A stretch of DNA of 64,000 bases from an uncultured Bacteroides sp. (lineage in GTDB: Bacteria; Bacteroidota; Bacteroidia; Bacteroidales; Bacteroidaceae), in contig UQVZ01000018.1 in assembly GCA_900544675.1 (NCBI GenBank), positions 13,178-77,177 on the forward strand. The letters are read 5' to 3'. A program made the position numbers and the translations under genes. This document shows positions 45,517 through 54,315 of the stretch, in pieces. How positions within the stretch are numbered: the stretch's first letter is position 1; the number at the start of each line of letters is the position of its first letter. The notes under the pieces were generated by a model, which did not search any database, was not told where the DNA came from, and saw only the letters and a list, made by a program, of their open reading frames with translations.

Positions 45517-48500
45517 TTAAAAAGACAAATTAATTCCAAAATTAAAACTCTTAGGTACAGTTAGCTCAATGCCCGGAGATTCCGGAATAACATTTTCCCT
45601 AGCAGCACGATATAAATAAAATGCATTCCTTAACTGAATATAAACCCTCAATTTAGATACTGGAAGACTTTTACGCATTAAACGTGCAAAATCATACCCA
45701 ACCGTTAAATCCTGCAACTTGATATAATCTCCCTTCATTATACCGCACAAATCCACATTGGCAGGCCATAAAGCACTGGGACGCGGATATAAATTTGTCG
45801 GATTATCAGGTGTCCAATAATCTACATCCGCAAGCCAACGGGTACCTGTCGGCAATACCCATGAACCATATCCCGGTGCTTCAATCAAATAATCCCAACG
45901 ACTGTTCAAATTGAAGGACACGTCTAATCCTTTCCATTGCAAACGGCCACCCAAAGACGCAATATATTTAGGATCTTTATTTCCTAAAATCACTTTATCT
46001 GCATCTGCTGTTATCTGTTGCCCTTCTTCCGGATTCTGGTCTTTCATTTTTATATCTCCTGGCTGTTTCCCATACTTAGCAGCTTCAGTTTCTTCACCCA
46101 ATTGCCAAATTCCTATTTTTTCATAGTTATAGACCACATTTATAGGATGTCCGATGAACCAATTATTAGTAACATCATCTTCTCCATTAATCAAATCAAC
46201 AATTTTATTATTATTAACAGAGAAATTAAAATACATATCAAAAGACAAATCTTTACGATGTATCAAATTACCATTAAGTGCAACCTCAAAACCCGTATTT
46301 TGAGTTTTCCCAATATTCTGTGTTATCATTGAAAAGCCTGTAGTCACAGGTATCGCCCTATCCATAAGCAAATCATCTGTTGTCGTATGATAATACTCAA
46401 CACTTCCGCTTAACCGACCTTGGAAAAAGCCAAAATCCAAGCCAACATTATGAGTACGGGTTATCTCCCAACCTAAATTTTTATTAGCTAAAGCATCTGG
46501 TCGATAACCATAAAATCCGGTTCCTGCACTTCCAAACTGATAAGGATAGCTGCCTAATTTTTCTAACGTCACATAAGAATCAATCGCTTGATTACCTACC
46601 ATTCCATAGGCATATCTTAATTTCAGATTTGACAAAAAAGCAACGTCTTTCAAAAAATCTTCTTCCGATAAACGCCAAGCGACACCTCCTGAATAGAAAG
46701 TTGCCCATTTATTGCCTTCTGCAAGACGAGAAGATCCATCAGAACGAACAGAGAAATTAAATAAGTATTTACCGGCATAATCATATCTAACACGTCCCAT
46801 AAAAGAAGCCAACTGATAACCGCTATATCCACTTCCTATTCCTATATTATCAGTTAATATACCTAAGTTATAATACGTCATCTCTTCAACATCTAAGGAC
46901 CTTCCGGATGCAGACATATTATCCGTTTGATACCTAATAAGTTCATGGATTGCATCGATTACGACATGATGTTCCCCAAATGTATTATCATAAGTGACCG
47001 TATTATTCCAAGTTATTCGATTATCAAAAGAAGAACTTCTGCCTGCTCTATTTACACCGCCATTCACTTGGAAAGACTTACTCCCATAAAAATAGCCATT
47101 CTTGGTCGTATTATAAGTATACCCTAAATTACTACGATAAGTCACATGCTTTATCGGTCTGATTGTCAGATTAAACACAGAATTAAAATTCATATTATCC
47201 GTATCATTTTTATACTGACCATCAATAAAATCTCCCAAGACACTCACCGAACCTTCGTCAGGATTAGGATAAGTAATTACATTCCCTTCCGCATCATAAG
47301 GACGGCATAAAGGAGTACCATAAAATAAAGCTTGCCCGTATTCAGAGAACCCACTACTATGACGTTGACGGAAACGGATGGTTGCTCCCAAATCCATCCA
47401 CGTTGTCAATTTATGATCGATGGTTGCAGTCAAAAAGTATTTTCTTGCTTCACTATTCTGATTATATCCCAAATTCCTTTCGTAAGCTCCACTAATAACA
47501 AAACGAGTTTTCTCATTGCCCGAGCTTATCGATAAGTTATGTTTCATCGTAGAACCATTTCTAAAAATAATATCCTGCCAATCATAAAATTCACCATTGG
47601 CTATCATGTCCAACTGGTCATCTGTAAAAATCTGCTCATCTGGAATATTTTCTCCCCAGCAGTTATTTTCTAATTTATATACATCTCTTTTCAGTTGCAA
47701 GAATTTTTGAGCAGGCATCATATCCATAAAGTGCGGCACATCAATACCATAGAAAGCATCATAATTTATCTTTGTTTTTCCTGATTGTGGACCACGCTTT
47801 GTTGTAACAATAATAACGCCATTTGCTCCTTGAGAGCCATAAATAGCCGCACTGGCTGCATCCTTAAGTACTTCTATCGATTCTACGTCATTCATATTTA
47901 AATTATACATATCACCAGGCACACCGTCTATAATAACCAGTGGAGTATTACCTGCTTTAAGTGAACGACTTCCACGTATATAGATACTTCTATTATCTCC
48001 TTCATAACGAGAGCTAACAATATCCATTCCCGGCACCTTCCCTTGCAATGCATCACTGATACTGGTTGATGCAGAAGAACGAATCACGTCCCCTTTAACA
48101 GAGGATACAGATGCTATCAAATCACTTTTTTTAGTTGTGCCATACCCGATAACTACAACTTCTTCCAAAGCCTGTGAATCTTCCTGTAATACAATGGACT
48201 GCATATTTGTGTCATTAGGATTCACCAATAAAGTTTCATAGCCAATATATGAAATCTCGATCTCTGTTTCTGTCGAATTAATATCCAATATAAAATTACC
48301 ATCCAAATCCGTTATTGTACCATTGGATGTACCCACTTCCTTTATAGAAGCCCCTATTACAGGTTCACCATTCTTATCTTTAACAGTTCCTGATATTCGC
48401 TTTTTTTGTTGAGTGCTACTCTGCCTACGTCCAATTCTGCTTACTACAATATTTTTCCCTTGAATTTCATATTTGACTTGCTGCCCCTGTAAAATTTGCT

Positions 48501-48723
48501 TCACAGCGTCATCCAACTGCTTTGCATCTACCGAAACATTCTTATCCGTATCTACATCACCTGCTATATAAACAAATGAATATCCACTTTGAGCCTGTAA
48601 CTCAATCATTGCTCTTTTAACCGAGACATCTTTCATTTTCAAAGACAATGTTTGGGCAAACATTCCCAACTGAAGCCCGAACAAAGCCAAAGCTGTTAGC
48701 ATTAGCTTTCTATAGTAATTCAT
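45517..48723 (-). CDS. SusC/RagA TonB-dependent receptor with STN domain
   Basis: This 1068-aa outer-membrane transporter has a signal peptide and an STN domain (about 24-95) that contacts the FecR anti-sigma factor. A carboxypeptidase-regulatory-like domain follows (ISGTVKDKNGEPVIGASIKE, about 110-190). The plug begins EEVVVIGYGTTKKSD and a 22-stranded barrel ends in GINLSF. It imports oligosaccharides powered by TonB. The STN domain and the adjacent sigma/FecR genes show that substrate binding signals expression of the locus. Base composition is clearly AT-richer than flanking core genes. Confidence 0.96.
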   Translation of the reverse strand: MNYYRKLMLTALALFGLQLGMFAQTLSLKMKDVSVKRAMIELQAQSGYSFVYIAGDVDTDKNVSVDAKQLDDAVKQILQGQQVKYEIQGKNIVVSRIGRRQSSTQQKKRISGTVKDKNGEPVIGASIKEVGTSNGTITDLDGNFILDINSTETEIEISYIGYETLLVNPNDTNMQSIVLQEDSQALEEVVVIGYGTTKKSDLIASVSSVKGDVIRSSASTSISDALQGKVPGMDIVSSRYEGDNRSIYIRGSRSLKAGNTPLVIIDGVPGDMYNLNMNDVESIEVLKDAASAAIYGSQGANGVIIVTTKRGPQSGKTKINYDAFYGIDVPHFMDMMPAQKFLQLKRDVYKLENNCWGENIPDEQIFTDDQLDMIANGEFYDWQDIIFRNGSTMKHNLSISSGNEKTRFVISGAYERNLGYNQNSEARKYFLTATIDHKLTTWMDLGATIRFRQRHSSGFSEYGQALFYGTPLCRPYDAEGNVITYPNPDEGSVSVLGDFIDGQYKNDTDNMNFNSVFNLTIRPIKHVTYRSNLGYTYNTTKNGYFYGSKSFQVNGGVNRAGRSSSFDNRITWNNTVTYDNTFGEHHVVIDAIHELIRYQTDNMSASGRSLDVEEMTYYNLGILTDNIGIGSGYSGYQLASFMGRVRYDYAGKYLFNFSVRSDGSSRLAEGNKWATFYSGGVAWRLSEEDFLKDVAFLSNLKLRYAYGMVGNQAIDSYVTLEKLGSYPYQFGSAGTGFYGYRPDALANKNLGWEITRTHNVGLDFGFFQGRLSGSVEYYHTTTDDLLMDRAIPVTTGFSMITQNIGKTQNTGFEVALNGNLIHRKDLSFDMYFNFSVNNNKIVDLINGEDDVTNNWFIGHPINVVYNYEKIGIWQLGEETEAAKYGKQPGDIKMKDQNPEEGQQITADADKVILGNKDPKYIASLGGRLQWKGLDVSFNLNSRWDYLIEAPGYGSWVLPTGTRWLADVDYWTPDNPTNLYPRPSALWPANVDLCGIMKGDYIKLQDLTVGYDFARLMRKSLPVSKLRVYIQLRNAFYLYRAARENVIPESPGIELTVPKSFNFGINLSF

Positions 48724-48840
48724 AAAATAGAATTTTAAAGATTAAAAATTGAATAAAAGAAGCCCTCTAAAGAATGTTTTTCGTACTTTTACACACTCCT
48801 TAGAAAACATTTCACATACTTACATGGCAGAAGAGGAGTT

Positions 48841-48871
48841 AAGTCGGAAAATCTTGCACATTTTCCGACTT
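48841..48871 (+). other. Perfect hairpin in the FecR-susC spacer
   Basis: AAGTCGGAAAAT (48841-48852) and ATTTTCCGACTT (48860-48871) form a 12-bp perfect stem with a 7-nt loop, followed on the + strand by TTTCTTTTTT. The surrounding genes are on the - strand, so it may be an attenuator or a leader structure of susC. The rest of the 238-bp spacer holds no gene. Confidence 0.6.
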
Positions 48872-48961
48872 TCTTTTTTATGTAATCTTCCTACCTTAAA
48901 TCTTCAAATATTGACGGTTCTGTATTTTTCATAATGATTCAATATTAAAGTTATACAAAAG

Positions 48962-49969
48962 TTAATATAAAACTATTTCATTCCCTTTTAAAACATAATT
49001 CATCTTCCTTGTTGCTTTCAAAACCTCAAGCACATCCTTGATATTCTGTTCTGTCCGATTAAAACTACCATAAAACCGATAACCTAACAACGAATCTGTA
49101 GCCAAACGAATATGTACATTGTAACTACGTTCCAGTATGGTAGCCACTTCCGGAAGCAACATCTCATCAAACGAAAGTTTTCCGTCTTTCCATTGAGAAT
49201 CCATGGCTATCTGCTTTACCGTTTCCACTTTCATCTGCCCTACCCGTTTGTCAAGCACTACTCGTTCATCAGGTAAAAGTGTTATTTCAGCTTCTTGACG
49301 AAGCAAATTGTCTAAACCTACCTTACCCTCTAACAACGAAACCACAGCTATTTCATCTTCGGGATAATCGCGAAAATTGAATTTCGTGCCTAATACTTTT
49401 ACTGACAAATTTTCCGAATAAACATAAAAAGGTTTTTCTGAATCATGTTTCACTTCGAAATACCCTTCTCCTTCCAATTCCACTTTACGATTATCGACAC
49501 CGAAATCTTGTGGGTAATGAATGCGAGACCCAGCATTCAGCATCACCAATGTACCGTCAGGAAGACGTATTTTAGACTGTGCGCCCAAAGGAACCTCCAC
49601 TTCAATATCGGTTAAAGATTGTTGCAAATTCATTCCTCCATATCGATATGAAAAGACTGCAATCAATACAATTGCAGCCACAGCCGCACATTGACTAAAC
49701 ACTTTCCACAAACGAATCCGTTTCTGCTTTTTACGTTGAGAATCAGCTATACGATAACAAAACGTTTTATATGCCTGACCAGCATCATATCGTTCACTTT
49801 CCGATGCATCAACAGCAGAAAACCAGATTTCCTGACATTCCATCACATACCTACGATTCTCGTCTGATTGTGCCATCCAAGCATCCAATTTCAAACGTTC
49901 CTCTTCTCTAAGCCCTTCGGTTAGTAGCTTAGAAATCAAATCATCAATATATGCATCTTTTTCTTTCAT
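48962..49969 (-). CDS. FecR-family anti-sigma factor
   Basis: This 335-aa protein has a cytoplasmic N-terminal region of about 90 residues that would bind the sigma factor (ERLKLDAWMAQSDENRRYVMECQ). One TM helix (AAVAAIVLIAVFSY, about 92-108) follows. The periplasmic FecR domain contains VPLGAQSKIRLPDGTLVMLNAGSRIHYP and a C-terminal domain that interacts with STN. It releases the ECF sigma factor when SusC binds its substrate. It lies 66 nt downstream of the sigma gene. Confidence 0.95.
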   Translation of the reverse strand: MKEKDAYIDDLISKLLTEGLREEERLKLDAWMAQSDENRRYVMECQEIWFSAVDASESERYDAGQAYKTFCYRIADSQRKKQKRIRLWKVFSQCAAVAAIVLIAVFSYRYGGMNLQQSLTDIEVEVPLGAQSKIRLPDGTLVMLNAGSRIHYPQDFGVDNRKVELEGEGYFEVKHDSEKPFYVYSENLSVKVLGTKFNFRDYPEDEIAVVSLLEGKVGLDNLLRQEAEITLLPDERVVLDKRVGQMKVETVKQIAMDSQWKDGKLSFDEMLLPEVATILERSYNVHIRLATDSLLGYRFYGSFNRTEQNIKDVLEVLKATRKMNYVLKGNEIVLY

Positions 49970-50035
49970 CCATCAATGTTTCTATAATAAAGACGATAAA
50001 CTAAACCAATGGGGTAGGTCGAAAGCCTTATTTTT

Positions 50036-50644
50036 TCAAAAAATAGAATGAAAAAACAGAATCAATCCTAACAAATAGGGTGCAAGCGACTTATGAAGCT
50101 GGGCAAGAGCTGTCTTTATATGATATTTTACAGTATTAATCGAGATATGAAGTTCCTCAGCTATTTCTTCATATTTTTTTCCTTCAAAACGACTCATTAA
50201 GAAAACCTTCCGGCATACTTCAGGCAAGCGGTGTATAGCAGAAGATATTTCGGTTTCCAACTCCCGCTCAAGTAACGTACCAAGCGGATAATCATTTGAC
50301 AATATATAACATTTTTGTTCTCCATCATTCTTATCCAAAGCAGAAAATGTCACTTCTATTTTCTCCCGCTTCGAGGACAAATAATCTAAGCAATGGTTAC
50401 GAACGGCACGCACAAGATAACTACGCAAAGATATTTGCACATCCAATGTTTCACGGATTTCCCACAAATGAAATATTACATCTCCTACCAATGTTTCAGC
50501 CAGGAAATCATCGCCAACATAACCATAAGCCACATGACACAACGATGCATAATGGTAACGATAAAGATACTTATAGGCCTCCTCATCACCTTGCTTTAAT
50601 CGTTCCACTATCACCGATTCCGGTATTTCCATTCTGTTTTTCAT
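50036..50644 (-). CDS. ECF RNA polymerase sigma factor
   Basis: This 202-aa ECF sigma factor has region 2 (DEEAYKYLYRYHYASLCHVAYGY...LRSYLVRAVRNHCLDYL) and region 4 helix-turn-helix (SRFEGKKYEEIAEELHISINTVKYHI). The short hydrophobic C-terminus (APYLLGLILFFHSIF) is typical of Bacteroidetes sigma factors beside FecR. It would direct transcription of the SusC/SusD/GH31 genes. A -7 box lies 52 nt upstream of the ATG. Confidence 0.95.
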   Translation of the reverse strand: MKNRMEIPESVIVERLKQGDEEAYKYLYRYHYASLCHVAYGYVGDDFLAETLVGDVIFHLWEIRETLDVQISLRSYLVRAVRNHCLDYLSSKREKIEVTFSALDKNDGEQKCYILSNDYPLGTLLERELETEISSAIHRLPEVCRKVFLMSRFEGKKYEEIAEELHISINTVKYHIKTALAQLHKSLAPYLLGLILFFHSIF

Positions 50645-50695
50645 CCTTTACTTAGATTATAGTCACAGAGAACCAACTTATAATTTTCACAAAGA

Positions 50696-50703
50696 CAAAT
50701 ATA
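50696..50703 (-). promoter_or_regulatory. -7 box TATATTTG for sigma/FecR
   Basis: CAAATATA on the + strand reads TATATTTG on the - strand, matching TAnnTTTG, with a predicted leader of about 45 nt to the sigma factor gene. Confidence 0.5.
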
Positions 50704-50724
50704 CGCAAAAAAATCTTTGCTTTG

Positions 50725-50801
50725 CCGTACCGGGCAATCCAGTCCTCACCCGGTACGGATATACCAGGACTGCAGTCCTCGCTATGGTAGGACTGCAATC
50801 C
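50725..50801. repeat. Two adjacent palindromes upstream of the sigma gene
   Basis: CCGTACCGGG (50725-50734) and CCCGGTACGG (50749-50758) form a perfect 10-bp stem. AGGACTGCAGTCCT (50766-50779) is a 14-bp palindrome, and a near copy, AGGACTGCAATCCT, follows at 50789-50802. The motif AGTCCT recurs in the first loop. No gene lies in 50645-50897. Confidence 0.65.
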
Positions 50802-50844
50802 TTGTCTGCTACAACCTCAATCCCGATTAGACACGTCGAGCAAG

Positions 50845-51070
50845 GCAATTAGCTTCATCCGAGAAAGCAGTTGGCTGTCTTTGCCGATGAAGCCGGCTTA
50901 ATCCTTCCAGTTATACTGATATTCGTATTTATCGAACTTGAATGCCTCCTTCACACCAGCCTGCCGCGCGGTTTCGATAATCAGCTCTTGCTCTTCGGGA
51001 GAGAGCATCCGTTTGCCTTTTCTCCGCTCGAAATACGGATTACGCCCAAAGCAAGGAATCAGCTTCCACA
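50845..51070. repeat. 226-bp direct repeat, copy A
   Basis: This segment matches 52613-52838 in the same orientation with seven mismatches seen by eye (about 97% identity). It contains the last 57 codons of a DUF6078-like gene and its 3' flank. It also provides the stop codon of the AlbA_2 gene. Confidence 0.92.
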
Positions 51071-51080
51071 AATCTCCCAA
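50898..51080 (-). pseudogene. C-terminal fragment of a DUF6078-like gene
   Basis: About 57 residues from WKLIPCFGRNPYFERR to YQYNWKD are nearly identical to the end of the intact protein at 52666-53097. The N-terminal 85 residues, including all cysteines, are missing, and the frame joins the tail of the AlbA_2 gene. It is therefore a truncated duplicate. Translation from the ATG at 51080 is possible but unlikely to give a functional protein. Confidence 0.85.
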
Positions 51081-52519
51081 TGCCCCCCAAAGTCTGCACC
51101 TACGCGTTTGATTATTCCCTGCTTTTGCAGTTTCTGCATATGATATTTCACGCCATTCTCTGTGATACCGTTTATATTTGCAGCGATTTCTTTACGACTT
51201 GCTTTAGGATGACTATGAATATATTCAATGATTGCAATCTGCACATCTGACAGAGTCTGGGTAGTTGTCTGGGTAGTTGTCTGGATAGTTGTCTGGGTAG
51301 TTGTCTGGGTAGTTGTCTGGGTGATGCCGTCTTCATTTGAAAAAACATCAACACAGAATACTGTCAGTTTTGAGACATCGAACTTTGCCTCTCTGTTGCC
51401 ATTCTCGCGTAGCATATCCTGCACACGTTTCACGCCCTGATTGAACATATTAACATACTTCATTTCCTTCATCGCCTCTGCCACAATCGGATTACGGTAG
51501 TCGTTCACCATCGGGAAATTCTCCGGGCGGGCTTCGCCGTACAAACCTCCGGCGTTCATAATCTCAATATGGTCATCAAACTGATATAAACGAATCGGCA
51601 TATTTGCTTGATAATCGCGGTGCATACAGGCATTCATCAACAGTTCTCTTAATGCATTCTTTGGATAGTTGATGACAGTCTTTTCACGGAACAGGCTGGC
51701 AACAACAGGACGCTGTGTTATGACGGCATCGCTGACAAACGATTCCAACGCCGGCAACATACTATGCAGCGGACCTTGGAAACGTTTCTCATTAAGAATC
51801 TCTCCTCCCTTCTCTTTTCCTTCAAAACGTACATATTGCACATAGTCTCCAGGCATATAATAGCGAGGATTTTTGCCGAACAAGATTATCGCCGCATAAG
51901 TAGGGCAATCGTTCATACGGTCATACAGATGGATTGATGCCATCTTGTCTTTAAGATCACGTTTATCTTGACTTAAGATATCTGCATCTACTACAGAAGG
52001 CAAGTATGTGTTTTTTATATAATCCAATTCCAAGTCATCGAGCGAAGCCCCCAAACACGGTGTTGCATCAAACGTTGCCATATATGCAGTACGCCTCTCC
52101 GTCAATAGACGTTCTTCAGCCTCACTGGCTATATCTCGCCTTGGACCAATACGGATGAATATCCTGCCACGATAACGAACCGGAGGCAACAAGGAAGGTG
52201 AAACCTCCACTACCAGTAAGTCTCCTTCAGGGAATTCCACCTTATCAACCGTCATCACAGGCAAAGGCAGGATATTACCGTCAGAACGAATTGCAGCAAT
52301 CTTTTTAAGTAAGTCGTCATCCACTTTCAACCCGGACAATCGTCCGTCATCATGCGCACCAATCAATAAGTATCCCTTCTTGCGAGAATCGGGCAGATCA
52401 TTGGCAAAAGCACAAATCGCCTCACAGAACTTATCCATATTGCCTGTAGATATAGTTCGCTCTATCCTATAGGTCTCCGTACTATGTAATAGAGATTGTA
52501 TTTCGCCTTTCGTTATCAT
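51059..52519 (-). CDS. Schlafen AlbA_2-domain ATP-binding protein
   Basis: This 486-aa protein has an N-terminal AlbA_2/Schlafen domain (about 15-140; GYLLIGAHDDGRLSGL and RYRGRIFIRIGPRRDIAS). A RecG-like HATPase_c_4 domain follows (about 245-400; ALRELLMNACMHRDYQANMPI and IEIMNAGGLYG). Then comes a Thr/Gln repeat linker and a winged-helix C-terminus (ASRKEIAANINGITENGVKYHMQKLQKQGIIKRVG). Such proteins are putative transcription regulators or accessory/defence proteins. The final three codons and stop lie in direct repeat copy A, showing the gene was inserted there. The gene is flanked by direct repeats. Confidence 0.88.
   Translation of the reverse strand: MITKGEIQSLLHSTETYRIERTISTGNMDKFCEAICAFANDLPDSRKKGYLLIGAHDDGRLSGLKVDDDLLKKIAAIRSDGNILPLPVMTVDKVEFPEGDLLVVEVSPSLLPPVRYRGRIFIRIGPRRDIASEAEERLLTERRTAYMATFDATPCLGASLDDLELDYIKNTYLPSVVDADILSQDKRDLKDKMASIHLYDRMNDCPTYAAIILFGKNPRYYMPGDYVQYVRFEGKEKGGEILNEKRFQGPLHSMLPALESFVSDAVITQRPVVASLFREKTVINYPKNALRELLMNACMHRDYQANMPIRLYQFDDHIEIMNAGGLYGEARPENFPMVNDYRNPIVAEAMKEMKYVNMFNQGVKRVQDMLRENGNREAKFDVSKLTVFCVDVFSNEDGITQTTTQTTTQTTIQTTTQTTTQTLSDVQIAIIEYIHSHPKASRKEIAANINGITENGVKYHMQKLQKQGIIKRVGADFGGHWEICGS
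51255..51320. repeat. 12-bp tandem repeat in the AlbA_2 gene
   Basis: Five and a half copies of GTCTGGGTAGTT (one with GTCTGGATAGTT) encode a TQTT repeat linker between the ATPase-like and winged-helix domains. The 12-bp unit keeps frame, so slippage changes only linker length. Confidence 0.9.
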
Positions 52520-52612
52520 ATTTCTCCTAATATTATTCCTATAATACTTCTTTTACAATCTGCAATATTTTCTTATTGTTGAGTTGTGTCCGGAAATACA
52601 CATTATACCCTT

Positions 52613-52838
52613 GCAATTGGCTTCATCCGAGAAAGCAGTTGGCTGTCTTTGCCGATGAAGCCGGCTTAATCCTTCCAGTTATACTGATATTCGTATTTAT
52701 CGAACTTGAATGTCTCCTTCACACCAGCCTGCCGCGCGGTTTCGATAATCAGCTCCTGCTCTTCGGGAGAGAGCATCCGTTTGCCGTTCCTCCGCTCGAA
52801 ATACGGATTACGCCCGAAGCAAGGAATCAGTTTCCACA
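52613..52838. repeat. 226-bp direct repeat, copy B
   Basis: This is the parental copy of 50845-51070, including the 3' part of the intact DUF6078-like gene. Copies A and B are offset by 1768 bp and enclose the AlbA_2 gene. Confidence 0.92.
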
Positions 52839-53097
52839 TAAAGTGTTCATATTGGGCAGGAAACATCCGTCCCTGCATCTTGGTAAATCCGCGCGCATAG
52901 ACCACCGGCGTGGCGTCGCGGTAAAACGTACATTGCCCGTTCTTCCCGCATAAGCGGGGATTCACTACCGTAAGCACTTTCGCCGTCTCTACCTGCTGAC
53001 GGTAGGCAAGCTGGCGTAAACAGGCGTCGGCACAGGTACAACCTCCTTCCACACATACAGCGAATCCGTATGGAATATCCATTTTCAAGTCTTTCAT
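52666..53097 (-). CDS. Cysteine-containing DUF6078-like protein
   Basis: This 143-aa small soluble protein starts at the ATG at 53097 (MKDLKMDIPYGF). A cluster of cysteines, CVEGGCTCADACLRQLAYR, in the N-terminal third suggests metal or Fe-S binding. NPRLCGKNGQCTFYRD adds two more. The C-terminal WKLIPCFGRNPYFERRNGKRMLSPEEQELI is basic and aromatic. It resembles the Bacteroidales DUF6078 family of unknown function. A 3' duplicate of it lies at 50898-51080. An upstream ATG at 53193 is less likely. Confidence 0.75.
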   Translation of the reverse strand: MKDLKMDIPYGFAVCVEGGCTCADACLRQLAYRQQVETAKVLTVVNPRLCGKNGQCTFYRDATPVVYARGFTKMQGRMFPAQYEHFMWKLIPCFGRNPYFERRNGKRMLSPEEQELIIETARQAGVKETFKFDKYEYQYNWKD

Positions 53098-53279
53098 TGC
53101 TCTGTTTTTAAGATTAAGAAAACAATCATGCGAATGTAATGCTTTTCTTTCAGATAATATACATCGGGAAGAATTAAAACTTACCCATACCATACAAACT
53201 GCGTCAATTTCACGTTAAGTTTCGATTTTACAATTCTTTATTTGCTATAAATCTTGTTTTTGAAAACAGATTCTTAAAA

Positions 53280-54305
53280 CTAAATTTTCATAGCTCTAAT
53301 TCTTTCTTGCAACTCTGTCATTTTCCGCATGAGTGCATCAAACTCTAAAGATTTGCCATAAATGAAGAAACGTCTCATATCGGCATAATCATCTTGCCAT
53401 GCTTCCATAGCCGATTTCGGTATCGTAAAGTTGATGGTTGATGGGTCATGTAAATCATAGTTTACATATTTCAAAGCATAATAAGTTTTACGATGCTCAA
53501 CAATGGCATCATAAAGTTTTCGATTCGACAAGGCTTCTTTTCCATATTCCGTGTCCATCAGTTTCTCCAAATCATACAGATGTCGTGACATTCGGACGCT
53601 TCTGGGATTTTCTTTTTGGAATTCTTCCGCCAAAAGAAACAGCTTCTCAAGGAATGTACGAGTAGGAACTACAGTTCTTACAAGGCTTTCAGCATCGGTA
53701 TCTTCGTTTTCAAAACTATCGCCTATTAAAGAACTTATGCGTCGTGTCTCCGTAGGTTCATCCATTGAAAGGCAACTAATTTCTATCTTTACACGAGGAG
53801 GAATATAATTTATCGTATCTTCAAGAATTGACGGGTAATGTAATAGAATTACAGTAGGATCCTTGTCTGAATCTATAGGTCGCCATTCTCCATTTTTATC
53901 TTGCACCTGAGATACATTCTCTATACTGTAACCAAAAACTCCCATCTCTTTCAAGCGAGCATCTAATTGAGAAGAAAGAATCTCATGGATATATACTCGT
54001 GCCATTTTACGTAATTTCTCCCGTTGACTTTTACTTGTATTCTCAATACCGAAAAATGAATGACTGATTGCTAAGTCAATGTCTTCCGAGAAACGTTCTA
54101 TGATATTAAACCCTTTCGACAACGATGTTCCACCTTTGAATATCAAGGAATCACGACAATCTGTTTGGAATAATGCCTTCAATGTAACGGTTACCCACCA
54201 GTCCTTTTCTATAGCGACTTGATTAACGCCCGGGTGTCCGACCTCTGTTTGCTGTAACATTGCCAAACGGTCCACTATTTCATTATGTAACCACAGCTTT
54301 CCCAT
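53280..54305 (-). CDS. abiEii: AbiEii-type nucleotidyltransferase toxin
   Basis: This 341-aa protein has the AbiEii/AbiGii nucleotidyltransferase core. LIFKGGTSLSKGF places the GGTS motif at 58-61 with K64, and ERFSEDIDLAI places the metal-binding D75/D77. The family acts as the toxin of type IV toxin-antitoxin/abortive infection systems and blocks growth after phage infection; related enzymes modify tRNA acceptor ends. The antitoxin-like DUF6088 gene lies 10 nt upstream, the expected gene order. It sits in the AT-rich accessory region. Confidence 0.88.
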   Translation of the reverse strand: MGKLWLHNEIVDRLAMLQQTEVGHPGVNQVAIEKDWWVTVTLKALFQTDCRDSLIFKGGTSLSKGFNIIERFSEDIDLAISHSFFGIENTSKSQREKLRKMARVYIHEILSSQLDARLKEMGVFGYSIENVSQVQDKNGEWRPIDSDKDPTVILLHYPSILEDTINYIPPRVKIEISCLSMDEPTETRRISSLIGDSFENEDTDAESLVRTVVPTRTFLEKLFLLAEEFQKENPRSVRMSRHLYDLEKLMDTEYGKEALSNRKLYDAIVEHRKTYYALKYVNYDLHDPSTINFTIPKSAMEAWQDDYADMRRFFIYGKSLEFDALMRKMTELQERIRAMKI

Positions 54306-54315
54306 AATATGTTTT

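Noticed and set aside
48749..48934. 61-codon + strand open frame upstream of susC
   Set aside because: It reads through the hairpin at 48841-48871, is antisense to the operon leader and has no protein-like features.
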